From Platynereis dumerilii (taxonomy: Eukaryota > Annelida > Polychaeta > Phyllodocida > Nereididae), in assembly GCA_026936325.1 (NCBI GenBank), contig JAPTHN010000011.1, forward strand, positions 24,530,501 through 24,594,500: a stretch of 64,000 nt of DNA, given 5' to 3'. This document shows, piece by piece, positions 21,716 to 34,599 of this stretch (position 1 is the first letter of the stretch; every line of letters begins with the position of its first letter). The notes beneath the pieces were generated by a model. That model made no database searches and had not been told where the DNA came from. It saw only the letters and a list, made by a program, of their open reading frames with translations. Position numbers and translations under genes: made by a program.

Positions 21716-22095
21716 ATTGTTCATCATTGCGGCACTTTTCATCATGGTGGCACTGTGCATCATGGTGGCACTGTGCATCATCATGGCACTGTGCATCATG
21801 GTGGCACAGTGCATCATTATGGAACTGTGCATCACTTTGGCACAATGGCAGGCTGCACCACAATGGCAGAGTGCACCACAGTGGCACTGTGCACCACAGT
21901 AGCAGTGTGCACAACAGTGTCAGTGTGCAACACAGTGACAGTTTAGACCCCCGCAGTGTGCACCACAGTGGCAGTTTAGCACCGCAGTCACAGTCACAGT
22001 CACAGTGGCACTGTGCACCAGAGTGGCAGTATGCAGAGCAGTGACTCTGTGCGCCACCATCTCACTGTGCGCCACAGTGGCACTGTGCACCACAA
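21716..22095. repeat. 18-bp-class minisatellite (GCACTGTGCAYCAYRGTG)
   Basis: Imperfect repeats of a unit of about 18 bp, shifting from a CATCATGGTGG form to a CACCACAGTGG form. All six frames stay partly open across it, giving His-, Met- or Ser-rich peptides that are repeat products. Confidence 0.9.
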
Positions 22096-24929
22096 TATTG
22101 TTGCAAGCTGTCCTTGGGCTATGCTGCATGAATTGGTAAAAGCTTGGTAAATTCTTAGTCACTGACCTTGGTCAGTTACAGGGTTCTAGTTAGCCTTATT
22201 ATCATTATTCATATCTGAACATTTTATTTTTGGCTCCTTAAGGGGTATGAGTTAGGCACACATTTCGAGGGTTGTAAGGTAAATTTTCAAGCTACATCCC
22301 TACCTTTAGGTTAAATAGCATCCTTGTTCGAAAGATCCTTAAAAAGAATCCAAAATGGGTGAATTATTTTCCAAATCAAGAAAATATTTTTCAGCATAAA
22401 TACACTTTGACGAAGTGGCTTTTGGAAGGTCCTACTCATTCATTTCTTGATGACATGTCACTGCAGATAATTGCTGCCTCTAATTTGGTTTGATTAATAT
22501 TGTGTTGATTGAGTTTTAGTCTTCTGAAAGGTGTGGGGCTTACTTTTGTTGTCAATTAGGAAATTACTGTCTCTATTCCGGGCTATTCACTGAATTATTT
22601 TAATTCCAAATTGTAGTTTGCCCTCATTGTCCATTACAGAGATTAGATTCTGGGAAAATTGCTCCAAAATGTTTGCACATTTTATGAAAATTTGGATTAT
22701 TGCCGATTCTCTGCTGGAAGTAGATGAAATACAGACATTATCACAGACACTAGGAAGAAGCAGAATGATTGAGAATTTATGATTTATCTGTGTAAATCCT
22801 AAAACCAAAGAAGAAATAGATGCCGTGAGGCAGGAAAAAAAATCATATGTAAGTCATGCTCCTGTTCAGCAATTGTATGCTCTACGTAAATGTTTTCTTC
22901 ATGGCTTATTTTTGTACAGATTTCAATTATCCTGGTCTCATTGCCATTTCCTCCTCCTATCCTGATTACCTTACCAAGTGCATATCATACATCAGCTGTT
23001 CATTGCTTATTTCTCCGCTTATTTTAACTGATGATATGGGCTGCTTCAGAGCATCTATCAATATAACCTTGCCATGATAAGCAGTGAGAAAATTCAGATA
23101 AATCTATGGACCATGAGAGGCAGCTGACTGCAGAAACCTGTATCAGTTAGGAAAAATGCAGTTGGTAATTCTCAAGGGAGCATACGTTTTATGGACGGCT
23201 GGCTGCATAAGGATAGCATCAGGAAGATGGTCCTAATTCACAGATAGTAGGTGAACTGCGTGGCAGCAAAATTCAGGAGAGTTGTGATTCTGAAATACCA
23301 CGTGGATTATCGTATTATGACGAGATATTACTGCATTAGAAGCTACCCTTTCTTCTTGACATCAATTTTGTGTTTATGAACGCTATGAATGTGAATATTC
23401 TTTCAAGGACACACACTGTATGTAACACAAACTGCGAATTGCGGCATGCCTTATTCATCACAGATATTTTTTATGAGCCGCCCTCTGGTATTGTATTGGT
23501 TATATAAGGAGACTTCTTGTTATTGGCCAGATTATTCAGCAGAAGTCCTTTCAGTTGATGTGCTATTGGATGAAATGAATGTTTACCCTGTCAGTAAATG
23601 CGTCTTAGCCTGTGAATGCCATGAGAAATCTCCCAAATGCCCATGAATACTGAGCTTACCCAGGTCAATATTCTCATACTGTGGCATACAGAACATTGTG
23701 TCTAATTCATAGATGTCATTTTCTGATGTTAGGAGAATAATTTATTACCCTCTGGCCTAACATAGTCTCATAGCCATAATTATGTATTGTACAATACGTT
23801 GATCTAACGGGTAATACAGTACCTGCATGAAATTATTTTTTGCCTATTGAGCATATTAAATGGCTCAGGACATGATGTGAACTGCAGAAACTGCTCAAAC
23901 CAAGGGATTTGTGACCTATGATAATGCTCACCCTTGATAAAAGAGCTATCTCTCAGAAACAATAGCTTCAGGCATTCCCAATTCAAGTGTCACTGTGGTG
24001 TAAGACGAACCATGAAGAGTGGAAAGTGACACTCAGAAAGCTGCAAACATAAACAAAGACAAGGAAAGCAATTTCAACTGTTAATTGCCTTGTCACCATC
24101 TTTCTTTTCGATATTTAGATGCCATGTGGTTTATTCACCAGTGTTTTAAAAATCTATGCCAGAACTACTCAACTCGAGAGGCAGCTTCGTAACAAACCGA
24201 AGTGGCAAATTAATGAGGAAATAATCAGCCGTAGTTCGCTCGGAATTGTTGAAGTCAAACAATAAATCATATGGTCAAAAGCAGCAGATAATTGTTTTTG
24301 TGTGGTTGTCGAGGCACTGAATTGGAAACTGTTCAAATAGTTAAATAGATAATTCTGGATATTTCCTGAGTGAGTCACTTCTGTCTATAATGATACAATA
24401 TTATGGTAGTTGTGTCATGAATGTTTAAAGTCGATGACTTGAACCCTGAATTAATATGGCCTGTGAGTCACTGTCTTTTCAAGTGCACAGGCCGACTGAG
24501 CAAATCTAAATCCTGATCAAATTTGTTCACTTTGAATGAGTAAAATGATGGGATTGACTGTTCACCCTGATAGTGCTTTCAGAAACACTGAAAATCCTTC
24601 TTAATTCAGCAAGGGTGTCTGTGATGAGAACAGTTTAGCCCGGATTTGCTAGTGCATGTGATTAAAGTAAATGAAGCAGCAAAGTTTGTTTTTATCCTAA
24701 GGTTGAACCGATTGTAATTTTGAGCATTCGATTTTGTGTGGTGAAGTAATTTGTTTGAAGTGCTTGCTCAGCATCACACATAATTAAATCGTGAGCTATG
24801 CATTTGAGTTATAAATTGTCTTAAAAGTGAAATATGTGTGCATATGACACGTATCACAACATTATACATTGCCATATTAATCAATTATGAGTTGTAAATG
24901 ATATACATTTGGAAAAGTATTATGTCGAA

Positions 24930-27550
24930 GTAATAACTTAGACTTAGAACCGCCTTTTTGACGATTCAAATCTTCTTTTCTTCATGACATGTCACAGTTG
25001 CTATTTGCCACCACTAATTTCGTTTGCTTAATATTGCGTTTATTGAGTAATTTAATCATTTGAAAGATGTGGCTAGGTCTTACTTTTGTTGTTAATGAGG
25101 AAATTATTATCTCTATTCTGGGAATATTGCTGAAATATTTTTATTCCAAATTGCAGTTTGCCATCATTGTCCATTACAGAGATTAGATTCTGGGAAAATT
25201 GCTGCAAAGTGTTTGTACGTTTTAGAAAATTGGAAGAAATGCCAATTCTCTGATGAAAGTGGACGTGGTATAGACATTATCATAGACACTAAGAGGATGT
25301 ATGATACAACAATTGATTTATGTGACAAAGGAAGAAAATAAATCTAAAGAAAAACAAGCATCAGTCCCGCTCCTGCTGTAATGACTGTATATGGAGCAAA
25401 CAATGTCATCAAGGCTTATATTGGACGGCAGTTTCAATCATCCTCTGCCTTATTGTTATGTCCTCCTCCTGTCCTAATTATCTTTTAAAGTGCTTAAATA
25501 AATGACGTAACTCCAATCATCCATCCATTATTCATGTCTTATTTATCCCCTTATTTTCACAAAATAATTTAACAACATCAAACCATCTGTCCATATAGTC
25601 AAGCAATGGAAAACGGAGGGAAAATTCAGATAAATACATGGAGCGTGAGAGGCAGCTGACTGCAGAGGTATCAGTTTGGAGAAATGCAGTTGGAGATATC
25701 TCAGGGGAGCATACATTTTATGGACTGTTGGCTGCATGGGGATAGCATCATTGAGATGGTCTGATTCGCAGATAGCAGGTTAAATGCATAGCTGCAAAGT
25801 GCAGGCAAGTGGCGAACCTCAACTAACATTTAGGTTATCCTGCATGGCTAGAGGTTTGTTTGAAATTAATCTTTCAGTTTGAGATCAATGCTCAGCTGCT
25901 CAATTAAATCCATAAAAACTAGAAATCTGAAGATCTATTCCAGCCAAGACAAATAAAGTGCTACTTTCACTGCTAATTCTTCTTAATAATTGCATATGCA
26001 TGGAGACATGTCCTTTTCATCATTGACAGGTTTTCATTATCAGGGACCATTCTTCGGTATTACAAATAATTTCTTTAAGAACATAAAGTTATAGATAATA
26101 CACTCAAACTCACTCACTGATGACCTAGACACACAGTGTTTTCTTACTTTTACTGCCGATTCTTCTTACAAATTGCACAGAGACATGTTCTACAACCTGC
26201 TTTTTAAATCATGGCCTCCAACCTTCTGTTGATTACATTTAGAACACAAACTCACCCACTCACTCATTGATTACATGAAGAAAATTCATGTCGATGAACT
26301 GATTATTCTTAAGAAGTCCTACGAGTAGTAGTGTTTTCAGATGCTTGTACATGTCAATGTTTACCCTCCTAATAAGGGTCCGTTATCCTATGAAATCTCC
26401 CCAATGCCCATGAATAATGAGCTCACCCAGGTCAATATTCTGGTGGTGTATCATACAGGGCATTGTCTAATTCCGGGATGTCAAGAAATCGGGCATGCTT
26501 GGGATAGCTTCCTTTATATGTCATATTCATGACATGCACTCTAAAAAATTCAGACAAAATTGGTTTTTTGGATTCAAAATGGTTTTTTGAAAAATCAAAT
26601 TTCAATGCAAAAAACCAGAAAGTCACACGCTAGAAATAAAACTGTCCTGTTTGCATGGACTGGTTGTGACCTATGCCTACGACGTTTGTTTATTTATTCC
26701 AACCGCTGGACCATACTTACAGTAGTGCCTGCATGTTTATGTCTTTTTATGAGTTTAATGGAATAATTTATTTCCCATCAGCCTCACATCATCTCAGTGT
26801 CATAATGGTGTATTGTTGTTTCCAACTATAATAGTAGTTATACTCCACCCAGACAGTTTTATATTGTCTTTTGCCATGGTATAACCAACAGATTTGTTAG
26901 TTATACCACTGTTGGGGATTAAGTTAGCTTGTAGTACTACTTTTTCTGCAAACAATGCACCTAAAAATGACGACAAAGCCACAAAATTCAGTTAAAGCCG
27001 TATATGGAGTATAAGTCGCTTATACAACTCATTTTTGGTGTATAACTAACATTTCAGGTGGTTATTAACCGAGGGCTTTTTCGTTGTATAACCTATACAT
27101 GACTCGGGAGATGTTGAAATAGTGAGCTGCAGAAACTGCTCGAGGGGTTTGTGACAGATGATAATGCTCACCCTTCGTAAAGGAGCTATCTCTCTAAAAC
27201 AACAGCTTCAGGCATTTCCAATTCAAGTGTCACTCTGGTGTAAGACAACCCATGAAAGAGTGAAAGGTAACACTCAGAGTCCTGGAAGCAACAACAAAGA
27301 TATGAAAGCAATTTAACTGTTAATTTCTCTGTCACCAGATTTCTTTTATGTGTGAAGATGCGTGATATAGACATGAAGGATCTTCAACGGTACTTTTAGA
27401 ATTGTTTTCTAAAATGACTGATTCTGTTGCCATCACTATTCAACTCTACAGAAACACTGAGAGTCTTTGTCAATTCAGTAAGGGTGTCTGTGATGAGGAG
27501 CATTTAGCAAGAAGTTTATGTAATCAAAGTAAATGAGGCAGCGAATTTGT
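24930..27550. repeat. Partial tandem unit C (3' part of the unit only)
   Basis: Matches the last 2.5 kb of units A and B (12480-14800 and 22430-24700) in order, more diverged than A is from B. It ends at the shared AAGGGTGTCTGTGATGAG block near 27480. It carries an extra stretch of about 90 bp near 26530-26615 and another near 26820-27105. No gene recognised. Confidence 0.75.
26820..27105. mobile_element. Insertion in unit C with GTTATAC repeats
   Basis: Absent from units A and B. It is rich in GTATAAC/GTTATAC words in both orientations and has a clear hairpin (TGGTATAACC to GTTATACCA, about 26876-26912). Probably a miniature element; the ends are not fixed. It resembles the insertion at 49838-50078 in its TAACC/GGTTA words. 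Confidence 0.45.
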
Positions 27551-27586
27551 AAGATTCGCTTGTTTTAAAGTTCCTACATATATATT

Positions 27587-27950
27587 TTAGCCTGTCACTT
27601 TGATACCGGAAAAGGGTGTGCTGTTGCACTGTGAAAATGGCAATTTGTGTGTCATCATACTGATGGTTTGTCATGATCAACCCAATACTTTCAATGTTAA
27701 TTTGATTTAAAGAAAGTAATCCTTCTTGTTGGTGACAGCCAAATGAAAGGATTATGCATCTGATTTTCAATCCAAAATCAGTTATGACAAGTCAAATGGC
27801 CTTCTCTTGATCATGACTAATCAAACTGTCTCTGTGTTTCCCATGTTGAAAGTAGAGAAGATGACACTTCATCAGCTATCATGAGTCACAAAGTGCATTT
27901 TTCACGGTGAACTGGTCCTCATTTTTCTTTATCAAAGTGAAAGACTGTAA
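27587..27950. mobile_element. Copy 1 of a 368-bp-class MITE family
   Basis: The ends are TTA-CACTTTGATA-like inverted repeats with an inner inverted repeat around GCACTGTGAAAATGGCA and its inverse. Same family as 29228-29541, 51757-52124, 56894-57261 and 57373-57740. Confidence 0.7.
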
Positions 27951-29227
27951 GAACATGACTTGATTGTCATTTTAACCACATCATTTTGTGGAAAGAAATC
28001 AGTTGTTCGAAGTGCCCAATAGAATTGGGTTTTAATACTGCCTTTTGTTTTTCATATAAGTATCAAAACAGGCTGTCGTGTTGTCGGGTCATTGCTATTG
28101 TATAATAATAATGATGTGTGGACTACTCACATTATTTGTACAACCCACTATGATGCTGACATTGGCAGTCTTAGATCTCACAAATTGTGTGTCAGAAGTT
28201 ACGAAGAACAAGAGAAGCTGATATTGGAGAACCTATTCCACAGATGCCTTGGCTTCAGCAGAACATGACAAAGCGTCCTGGTAGGGAGAAAAGACTGGAC
28301 CAAATAGCCAGCCTGATCAGGGTCCCAATGAGTTTGCCACTGGCCGCTACAAAAGTGGTGCTGGTTAGTAAGGCCCAGCTGGGCTCTGTTTCATCATCCC
28401 TCAACCCTTTGAGACAATCAACGTATCATGATTGCTTTGAAACAGTTGACTTTCTTATCAGTTCATGTTCAAAGTTTTTTTGAAGATTCTGTAGTACAAT
28501 TGGGAAATATCTAGCTCTAAATTAATTACTTGATAGCTTGAGTTCGTGCTAATCAGAATAATGCAGTGGTTTCACAGGGGTCTTTTATAGCTGACAACCA
28601 TACTGTAAATGTAAGGTGGTTTCCTCAATTCACTGTCCGATTGGTAAGCCCAGAGAGACAATGGCCCAATGTGACAAACTCCATCTTATGACAAACAAAC
28701 CAACTAAAACTTTTCTCCCACTGTGAGGGCATTCTTTGTAACTCTGTTGCCCAGAAACAGGGTTGCACACTACAGGAAAGTGTGCTGTAAACAATGACAA
28801 TACTGAGGTAGCCAACTGTTAAATTGATCCTTAACATTATCTCTTAAACCGATCTAGGAGTTTTGTTTGCAAAGCAACTGCATGTACTTCTCTTTTTTTT
28901 TGGTATTTTTTAAATATTTTTCTACATTAGCAAGTTTCAACAACATGTAGTAAGTCATACTTTACTTCATATTATGTCTGCACACTTGCTTCAGTTTTGA
29001 ATGAGAACTGTTTAAAATTCAAATACAATGTTACTAGCTGGTGCATTTTATCTTTTTTTTAGTACTTAGTGACACCAAATATAATCAGCTCAAACAGGAA
29101 ATAGATTTTGAAAAATAAAAGAATTGATTGAATCCACACTTGACAAGCTTTTTACAAGCAGTAAATGAATTCCTATTTTGGCCACCGTTTGGATTATTCA
29201 ATTTAAACCATGTATTTGTTAAATGGA
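27951..29227. repeat. Duplicated unit P
   Basis: The stretch from about 27640 to 28830 recurs at 29235-30465 with high similarity, MITE copy included. A 98-codon + strand frame at 28187-28483 is partly shared with 29869-30186, but the changes do not favour silent positions by eye and no domain is recognised. Nothing recognisable lies at 28840-29220. Confidence 0.8.
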
Positions 29228-29541
29228 AAAACTTGTGTGTCATCATACTGATGATTTGTCATGATCAAACCAATGCTTTCAATGTTAATTTGATTTAGAG
29301 AAAGTAATCCTTCTTGTTGGTGACAGCCAAATGAAAGGATTATGCATCTGATTTTCAATCCAAAATCAGTTATGACAAGTCAAATGGCCTTCTTCTCTTG
29401 ATCATGACTAATCAAACTGTCTCTGTGTTTCCCATGTTGAAAGTAGAGAAGATGACACTTCATCAGCTATCATGAGTCACAAAGTGCATTTTTCACGGTG
29501 AACTGGTCCTCATTTTTCTTTATCAAAGTGAAAGACTGTAA
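29228..29541. mobile_element. Copy 2 of the 368-bp-class MITE, left end missing
   Basis: Begins abruptly at TTGTGTGTCATCATACTG without the outer terminal repeat and continues to the same right end (CAAAGTGAAAGACTGTAA) as copy 1. It was carried along by the duplication of unit P. Confidence 0.65.
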
Positions 29542-30470
29542 GAACATGACTTGATTGTCATTTTAACCACATCATTTTGTAGAGAGAAATCAGTTGTTCG
29601 AAGTGCCCAATAGAATTGGGTTTTAATACTGCCTTTTGTTTTTCATACAAGTATCAATACAGGCTGTCGTGTTGTCGGCTCATTGCTACTGTATAATAAT
29701 AATGATGTGTGGACTACTCACATTATTTGTACAACGCACTATGATGCTGACATTTCCAGTCTCAGATCTACAAATTGTGTGTCAGAAGTTACAAGGAATA
29801 AGATAAACTGATTCATTGTCTGTTCTTATGCTTGTCCTGTCTAAGATATTGGAGAACCTATTCCACAGATGCCTTGGCTTCAGAAGAACATGACAAAGCG
29901 TCCTGGTAGGGAGAAAAGACAGGACCAAATAGGCAGCCTGATCAGGGTCCCAATGAGTTTGCCACTGGCCGCTACAAAAGTGGTGCTGGTTAGTAAGGCC
30001 CAGCTGGGCTCTGTTTTATCATCCCTCAACCCTTTGAGGCAATTAACGTATCACGATTGCCTCGAAACAGTTGGCTGTCTTGTAAACCAGTTCATGTTCA
30101 AAGTATTTTTTTTTACAGATTTTGTAGTACAATTGGAAAATATCCACAAAGTAGCCCTAAAAGGTATTGATTACTTGATGGCTTGAGTTCGTTCTAATCA
30201 GAATACTGCAGTGATTTTACAGGGTTATTTTATAGCTGACAACCATACTGTAAATGTAAGGTGGTTTCCTCAATTCACTGTCCGATTGGTAAGCCCAGAG
30301 AGACAATGACCCAATGTGACAAACTCCATCTTATGACAAACAAACCAACTAAAACTTTTCTCTCACTGCGAGGGGCATTCTTTGTAACTCTGTTGCCCAG
30401 AATTCGGAGTACAGGAAAGTGTGCTGTTAACAATGACAATACTGAGGTGGCCAACTGTTAAATTGATCCT
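29542..30470. repeat. Duplicated unit Q
   Basis: Second copy of unit P, shared up to the GCCAACTGTTAAATTGATCC block near 30450. Blocks such as CCAGAGAGACAATG are nearly unchanged. No gene recognised. Confidence 0.8.
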
Positions 30471-30479
30471 TCCTGCATT

Positions 30480-31935
30480 TAATTGTGCTGGTGATGGTAG
30501 GAAAATGCACGACATGCTTTGTAGGCATTGTTATTCAGAGTGTGCATGTTTATCCCTATTCTTCATGGAGACAAATTGGTGCACTTTAAACCAAATCTAT
30601 GCAAATGTATGCAAGCACCAAACACTGTCTTTACAGCACCAATTTGATCGAAGGTTTTACAGGGACATGATAGTAAATGTGCCATCTCTAACATGGTTGT
30701 TAATACCTTGCAGATATCTTCAGAGTGACTTTCACCAATATTATTGCCTTTGTCGAGGAGCCCCTGTAAAAACTGCGGACAATTTTTAAAGATAATATAT
30801 CGCAGTTTCAAACTAAACAGGATTTGTTTATTTATTATGCAATTTAGTGAGTTTAGGGCTATGGCCAATGTTACCCCAAATCTCCACGTCCATGTCGGGG
30901 TTACTTTGCCATCCCTAGAAATGGCAATTGGCAAGAGTTGGAACAGTTTGTAGTTAATATCAGTCAAGGAGGTATACTTGATGTAAAAGTTGACTTGACA
31001 AACAGGTATATAACCCTGAAAATTATGTTGACTGCCATAGATGCTAAAAAAAACCCCATGAATGGTCCAATGCAATAATTGAAATTTGTGTCATTTAACA
31101 AGCTTAACATAGCGATGATGTACTGGCTGCAGGAAGCTGTGAACCACCATAGACACATGATATAATCCAAATAGCATTAAACAAAGTTATTTCTTCTTGG
31201 ATTGTTTTTTATGGTGTTTGTCAACATTATTTTACATTGGTGAATTATGCAAAAAAGTGAAAATTAAAATAGAAATGTAAAATTCCATATTGTGATGGAA
31301 ATTGTTTCAAAATGACACCATTTATGACTGGTAGCACATCTTACATTCTTGTGACCTAAAACCCGGGGTATGTTCACATTATGTCATTCTGAATTAGGAG
31401 GTAGTAGTACCCAGAGTGTGGTACAGTACACATATCAATTAATTTTTATTCAGACAGCTGCAAATGAGTCACAACTCGTTCTAGATTACAAAAATACATT
31501 TCTCGGCTTGTTGGGTGGCCAAAATAACATTAATAGCTAACTTCTACTGCAGTTACTGTACATGGTATTACATGCTCAAAATCTAAGACGGCCAAGGTTA
31601 TCCCAACTCAGGGGTTACTTTGGCCGACCCTTTAATTATGTAATAAATCATAGAACCATCATAGATTTTGGAAAGCTTTTTGACAGATGAAAACCTTGAG
31701 CAATGTACTGGCTGTGTTATGGTAAAAAACTGTTGCTATTCAACAAGTAGTTTTTCTCAAAACACAAATTTGGTCTCTGAAACAGCCAATGTAACCCCGT
31801 TTTATGGTAATTTATCTGAGGTTGTGAACAATCTAAAATTGGTTGCCTGTACTCCAATTATTTTTCAAGTGCTGTATATTAAATATGTAATGAAGTGTAA
31901 CAATAATCCTAATGCCACTGAATGATTTACTAAAT
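30480..31935. other. Non-coding stretch with repeated GGGGTTACTTTGGC motif
   Basis: Not present in unit P. The motif GCCAAxGTxACCCC or its complement occurs near 30863, 30897, 31590, 31611 and 31785, in both orientations. This suggests a repeat element, but no terminal repeats were found. A 170-codon minus-strand frame (30563-31075) has no recognisable domain. No gene recognised. Confidence 0.4.
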
Positions 31936-31937
31936 GA

Positions 31938-31962
31938 TTTCTCTTTTTCTTTTCAGGTGAGT
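31938..31962 (+). promoter_or_regulatory. Candidate recursive splice site 1
   Basis: A CTAAAT branch-point-like word, a pyrimidine-rich tract and CAG are joined directly to GTGAGT, with the junction at 31956/31957. A strong acceptor followed at once by a strong donor is the form of a ratchet site. Alternatively it is the acceptor of a micro-exon of about 49 nt ending before GTAAGG near 32005. Confidence 0.4.
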
Positions 31963-31999
31963 AAACAAATCTTTGGCATGAATATTTCTCTTTCAAAGT

Positions 32000-32850
32000 A
32001 TAAAGGTAAGGTAAACATCTTAAGTAATTTTTGTCTTTGGGATTTGTCCGGAACACATGCAAGCTGGCAATTGCATGGTCAAACACTAGTACTGATTGCT
32101 TGTTATTGCTGTAAACCTAGGACTCTTTTGCAGAGTTTGTTCTTCTAACATTCTCTTCTTTGATATACAGTATATTTATAGTTTTTAGAAAACTATACCA
32201 ACTTGCACGCAAGTGCTCACTCCACTTCTTTGTACAGGTAAATGTAACTTGCTTCAGGGTGTGCTATGATCCTTCTCGCTGAGAGCTGAGGACTTTACAT
32301 TATCACCTGAACTGATAAACACTCTTTTTTGTGTGTGCTTTTTTATTGTGCTAACTTCAAGTTTGTTTCAAAAACTTATAGTATAACATACTCTATATTG
32401 ATGTCTGCTAACATACTTTTTCTTCAGTCTTGAAAGAACTGTTCAAAATTCAATGCTGCGTTACTAGCCGGTGCATTTTATCTTCGAAACTTAGGACTTG
32501 GTCCATAAATTGTCATTACTGACAAGAAATTGTGTATTAGACAGGTTTAGGGACATATTGCTATTCAGTTATTTTAATTCATAATAATTGTATGTTCGTT
32601 GTACATTTACTTATAAGGCAAGTCTGTCTTATGTGAAACCTAATATAATCAGCACAAACATGGACTGGATTTTGGAAACCAAATCAATTAAGCCATGTTT
32701 TATGATGGGCTGTTACGACATATTGACAAATGCACATTTCAAAAATTTTTTAATTTATAAGCAGTAATTGAATTTAAATTTAAGGTAACAATTCGGATAA
32801 TACAATTTGAAAAAAAATACAACATTAAACATTTGATCGCAGTTGTCTTC
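32000..32850. other. AT-rich non-coding stretch
   Basis: Contains a block near 32200-32290 (CACTTCTTTGTACAGGTAAA, TTGCTTCAGG) that recurs near 56170-56240 and 61200-61290, and a block near 32430 shared with 28990. A donor-like CAG|GTAAAT or AAG|GTAAGA is present in two of the three copies. No gene recognised. Confidence 0.4.
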
Positions 32851-32859
32851 CTTTTTTAA

Positions 32860-34500
32860 AAGCAAATGAGTTGAGTGTCCTCTAAAAAAGAATGTCTGGC
32901 CAATGGAAAGCCCAAAAGTCTTTAGACAAGCAACAGACAGAACCAAAAAGTCATCAGTCACCAGGTGGATTGCTTCTATTCCTTCCACCTCAGGTTACAG
33001 TCTGATTTGAATTTTTAAGTGAACAATTTTTTTTTCTTTTGCATTAGATTTTTTTGCATCACCTTTTATTTGGAACAAGATTCGCAATTGCTTCTTACCA
33101 GAGGACTTAATGAAAAAGTGAACAGTTACATTGGACAGTGAAAAAACAACAGATAGAAACACAGACATATCAACCTGCTGCATGTTGTAGAGTAGCCTTT
33201 CGACAAGAGATATTAATACACAATTTTATTGTTTGGTTTGTCGTTGGCCAACCTTGATGACATAACCGTTAAAAGCAATTCATTTGATGGTATGTTTAAG
33301 TGTCAGCTCTAATGAAGGAATATGCAAAGATCCATTGGAAACAGCAACAAGTGAAAAAAAATTGATGAAGATGTGGCACAGTACCTCCGCAAAGCTGTCA
33401 TAAAGTTATGGAAACCTAATTGTGAAGAAGAATGGTATAGATTGAACATAGAGTTGGAATCAGTGATTTTGTGAAGGCATAGATCCCATTGGCAGTCAGT
33501 ATATAAGCCAATAACATGTGCTGACATGTTGGCTGTTGCAAGCTTAAAGGTCATGTTCAAACACAGCAAGGCAGTTGGTGACCCTGAAACAAATAGAGCT
33601 GGCACATTGCAGCCTCCTGCCTTCGGCAACTTACCCTACGTCCATTGCATTTGTCCTTCCTTGCTCTATCTACATTTTTGCCCTCAGTTATTTTCTCTGC
33701 AACCTTATCCTAAGATCATGCATATCTGTCATTCGGAACCTTTGTCTTTTGCCATTAATCACTTCTATTAAATTACTTTATCTACGATTGTATTAGATTG
33801 TAACACGAAAAGGTCGACCTTAACAAGGTATCTGCAGTACGTAATTACCGGTACTGGTCCTCGAGGAAGCAAAAACTGTTTTCAGTAACACCAGCTGAAC
33901 AAGAAACCGACACCTGCAGAGACATCACAATATTGACACAGGTTTAGAAACAGCTCATGTCATTGCGGCCTCAGGTTGCAGAGTGATGAGGGTAAGGTAA
34001 AGATACAGATACAGATACATATAATTTATTGATCACATTGCATACATAGATATATGTGACAGTTAAATTTTGGTACTTGGTACCAGGTTAAGGTATAGTA
34101 AGAAGACCATCTCAGGATACAAGTAGCTTAAATTTTCAGATGCTTGTGGGTGGCATGTGTCCTGGGAAAGAAAATAATGCATGAACAAATTAGACCAGGA
34201 ACCCATTAAAACATGAAATCCAACACTCCAACCATTTTTTTATATCAAGAAACAACTTAAACACACGATTATCCAACTGTAAATTTCATTTCAAGTCCAT
34301 CACTTTTGTAAAAATGTTCAATCTTCAGTGAAGTAACGTATCCGAAATTGGCTTTTTTGCGGGTGGAAGGAATGAATTTGATACAATATGAGTGTCCTCT
34401 TGCAAGTCGTGGAAGGAGATTTTCTTTATCACATTTGCACTCTGAGTAGCACTTAGTGCTTAGGCCTCTCAGTGGTTACATTTGCATTGTTGATGAGATT
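32860..34500. repeat. Diverged partial unit D
   Basis: Carries, in the same order as units A/B, the ATGTCTGGCCAATGGAAAG block, the GTCATCAGTCACCAGGTGGA block, the TTATGGAAACCTAATTGTGAA block (33400) and the CCTTCCTTGCTCTATC block (33650). More diverged than A from B. A short GATACA repeat lies at 34000. No gene recognised. Confidence 0.65.
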
Positions 34501-34599
34501 TCAATAATTGATTGAATACATGTACACATTTGACAAGCTTTTTACTAGCAGCTAATTAATTTATATTTTGGTAAACTATTTGGATTATACAATTTAAAT

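Larger units (their letters stand above)
19899..22157. mobile_element. 2.3-kb insertion in unit B with TAAGAATTTACC ends
   Basis: Unit A reads straight through this position (about 12250), so this is an insertion. It starts with TAAGAATTTACC, itself part of a short perfect hairpin, and the inverse GGTAAATTCTTA occurs at 22146-22157. About 30 bp more, including a TGACC/GGTCA palindrome, separates this from the resumed unit sequence near 22190, so the right boundary is uncertain. It contains no transposase frame; it holds repeated TCAAGGTCA motifs and an 18-bp minisatellite. Confidence 0.6.
14859..24720. repeat. Tandem unit B of the array
   Basis: Second copy of unit A, colinear with it, enlarged by a 2.3-kb insertion (about 19899-22190). 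The copies differ by scattered substitutions and small indels that do not respect any reading frame, which argues against coding. No gene recognised. Confidence 0.85.

Noticed and set aside
21840-21960. CACAGTG words in the minisatellite as recombination signals
   Set aside because: They follow from the repeat unit and lack a spaced A-rich nonamer.
21700-22044. His- and Met-rich ORFs as a metal-binding protein
   Set aside because: All frames are open because of the 18-bp repeat; no start context or neighbouring gene supports coding.
28187-28483. ORF shared with 29869-30186 as a gene pair
   Set aside because: The duplication is recent and uniform inside and outside the frame, the N-termini differ, and no domain is recognised.
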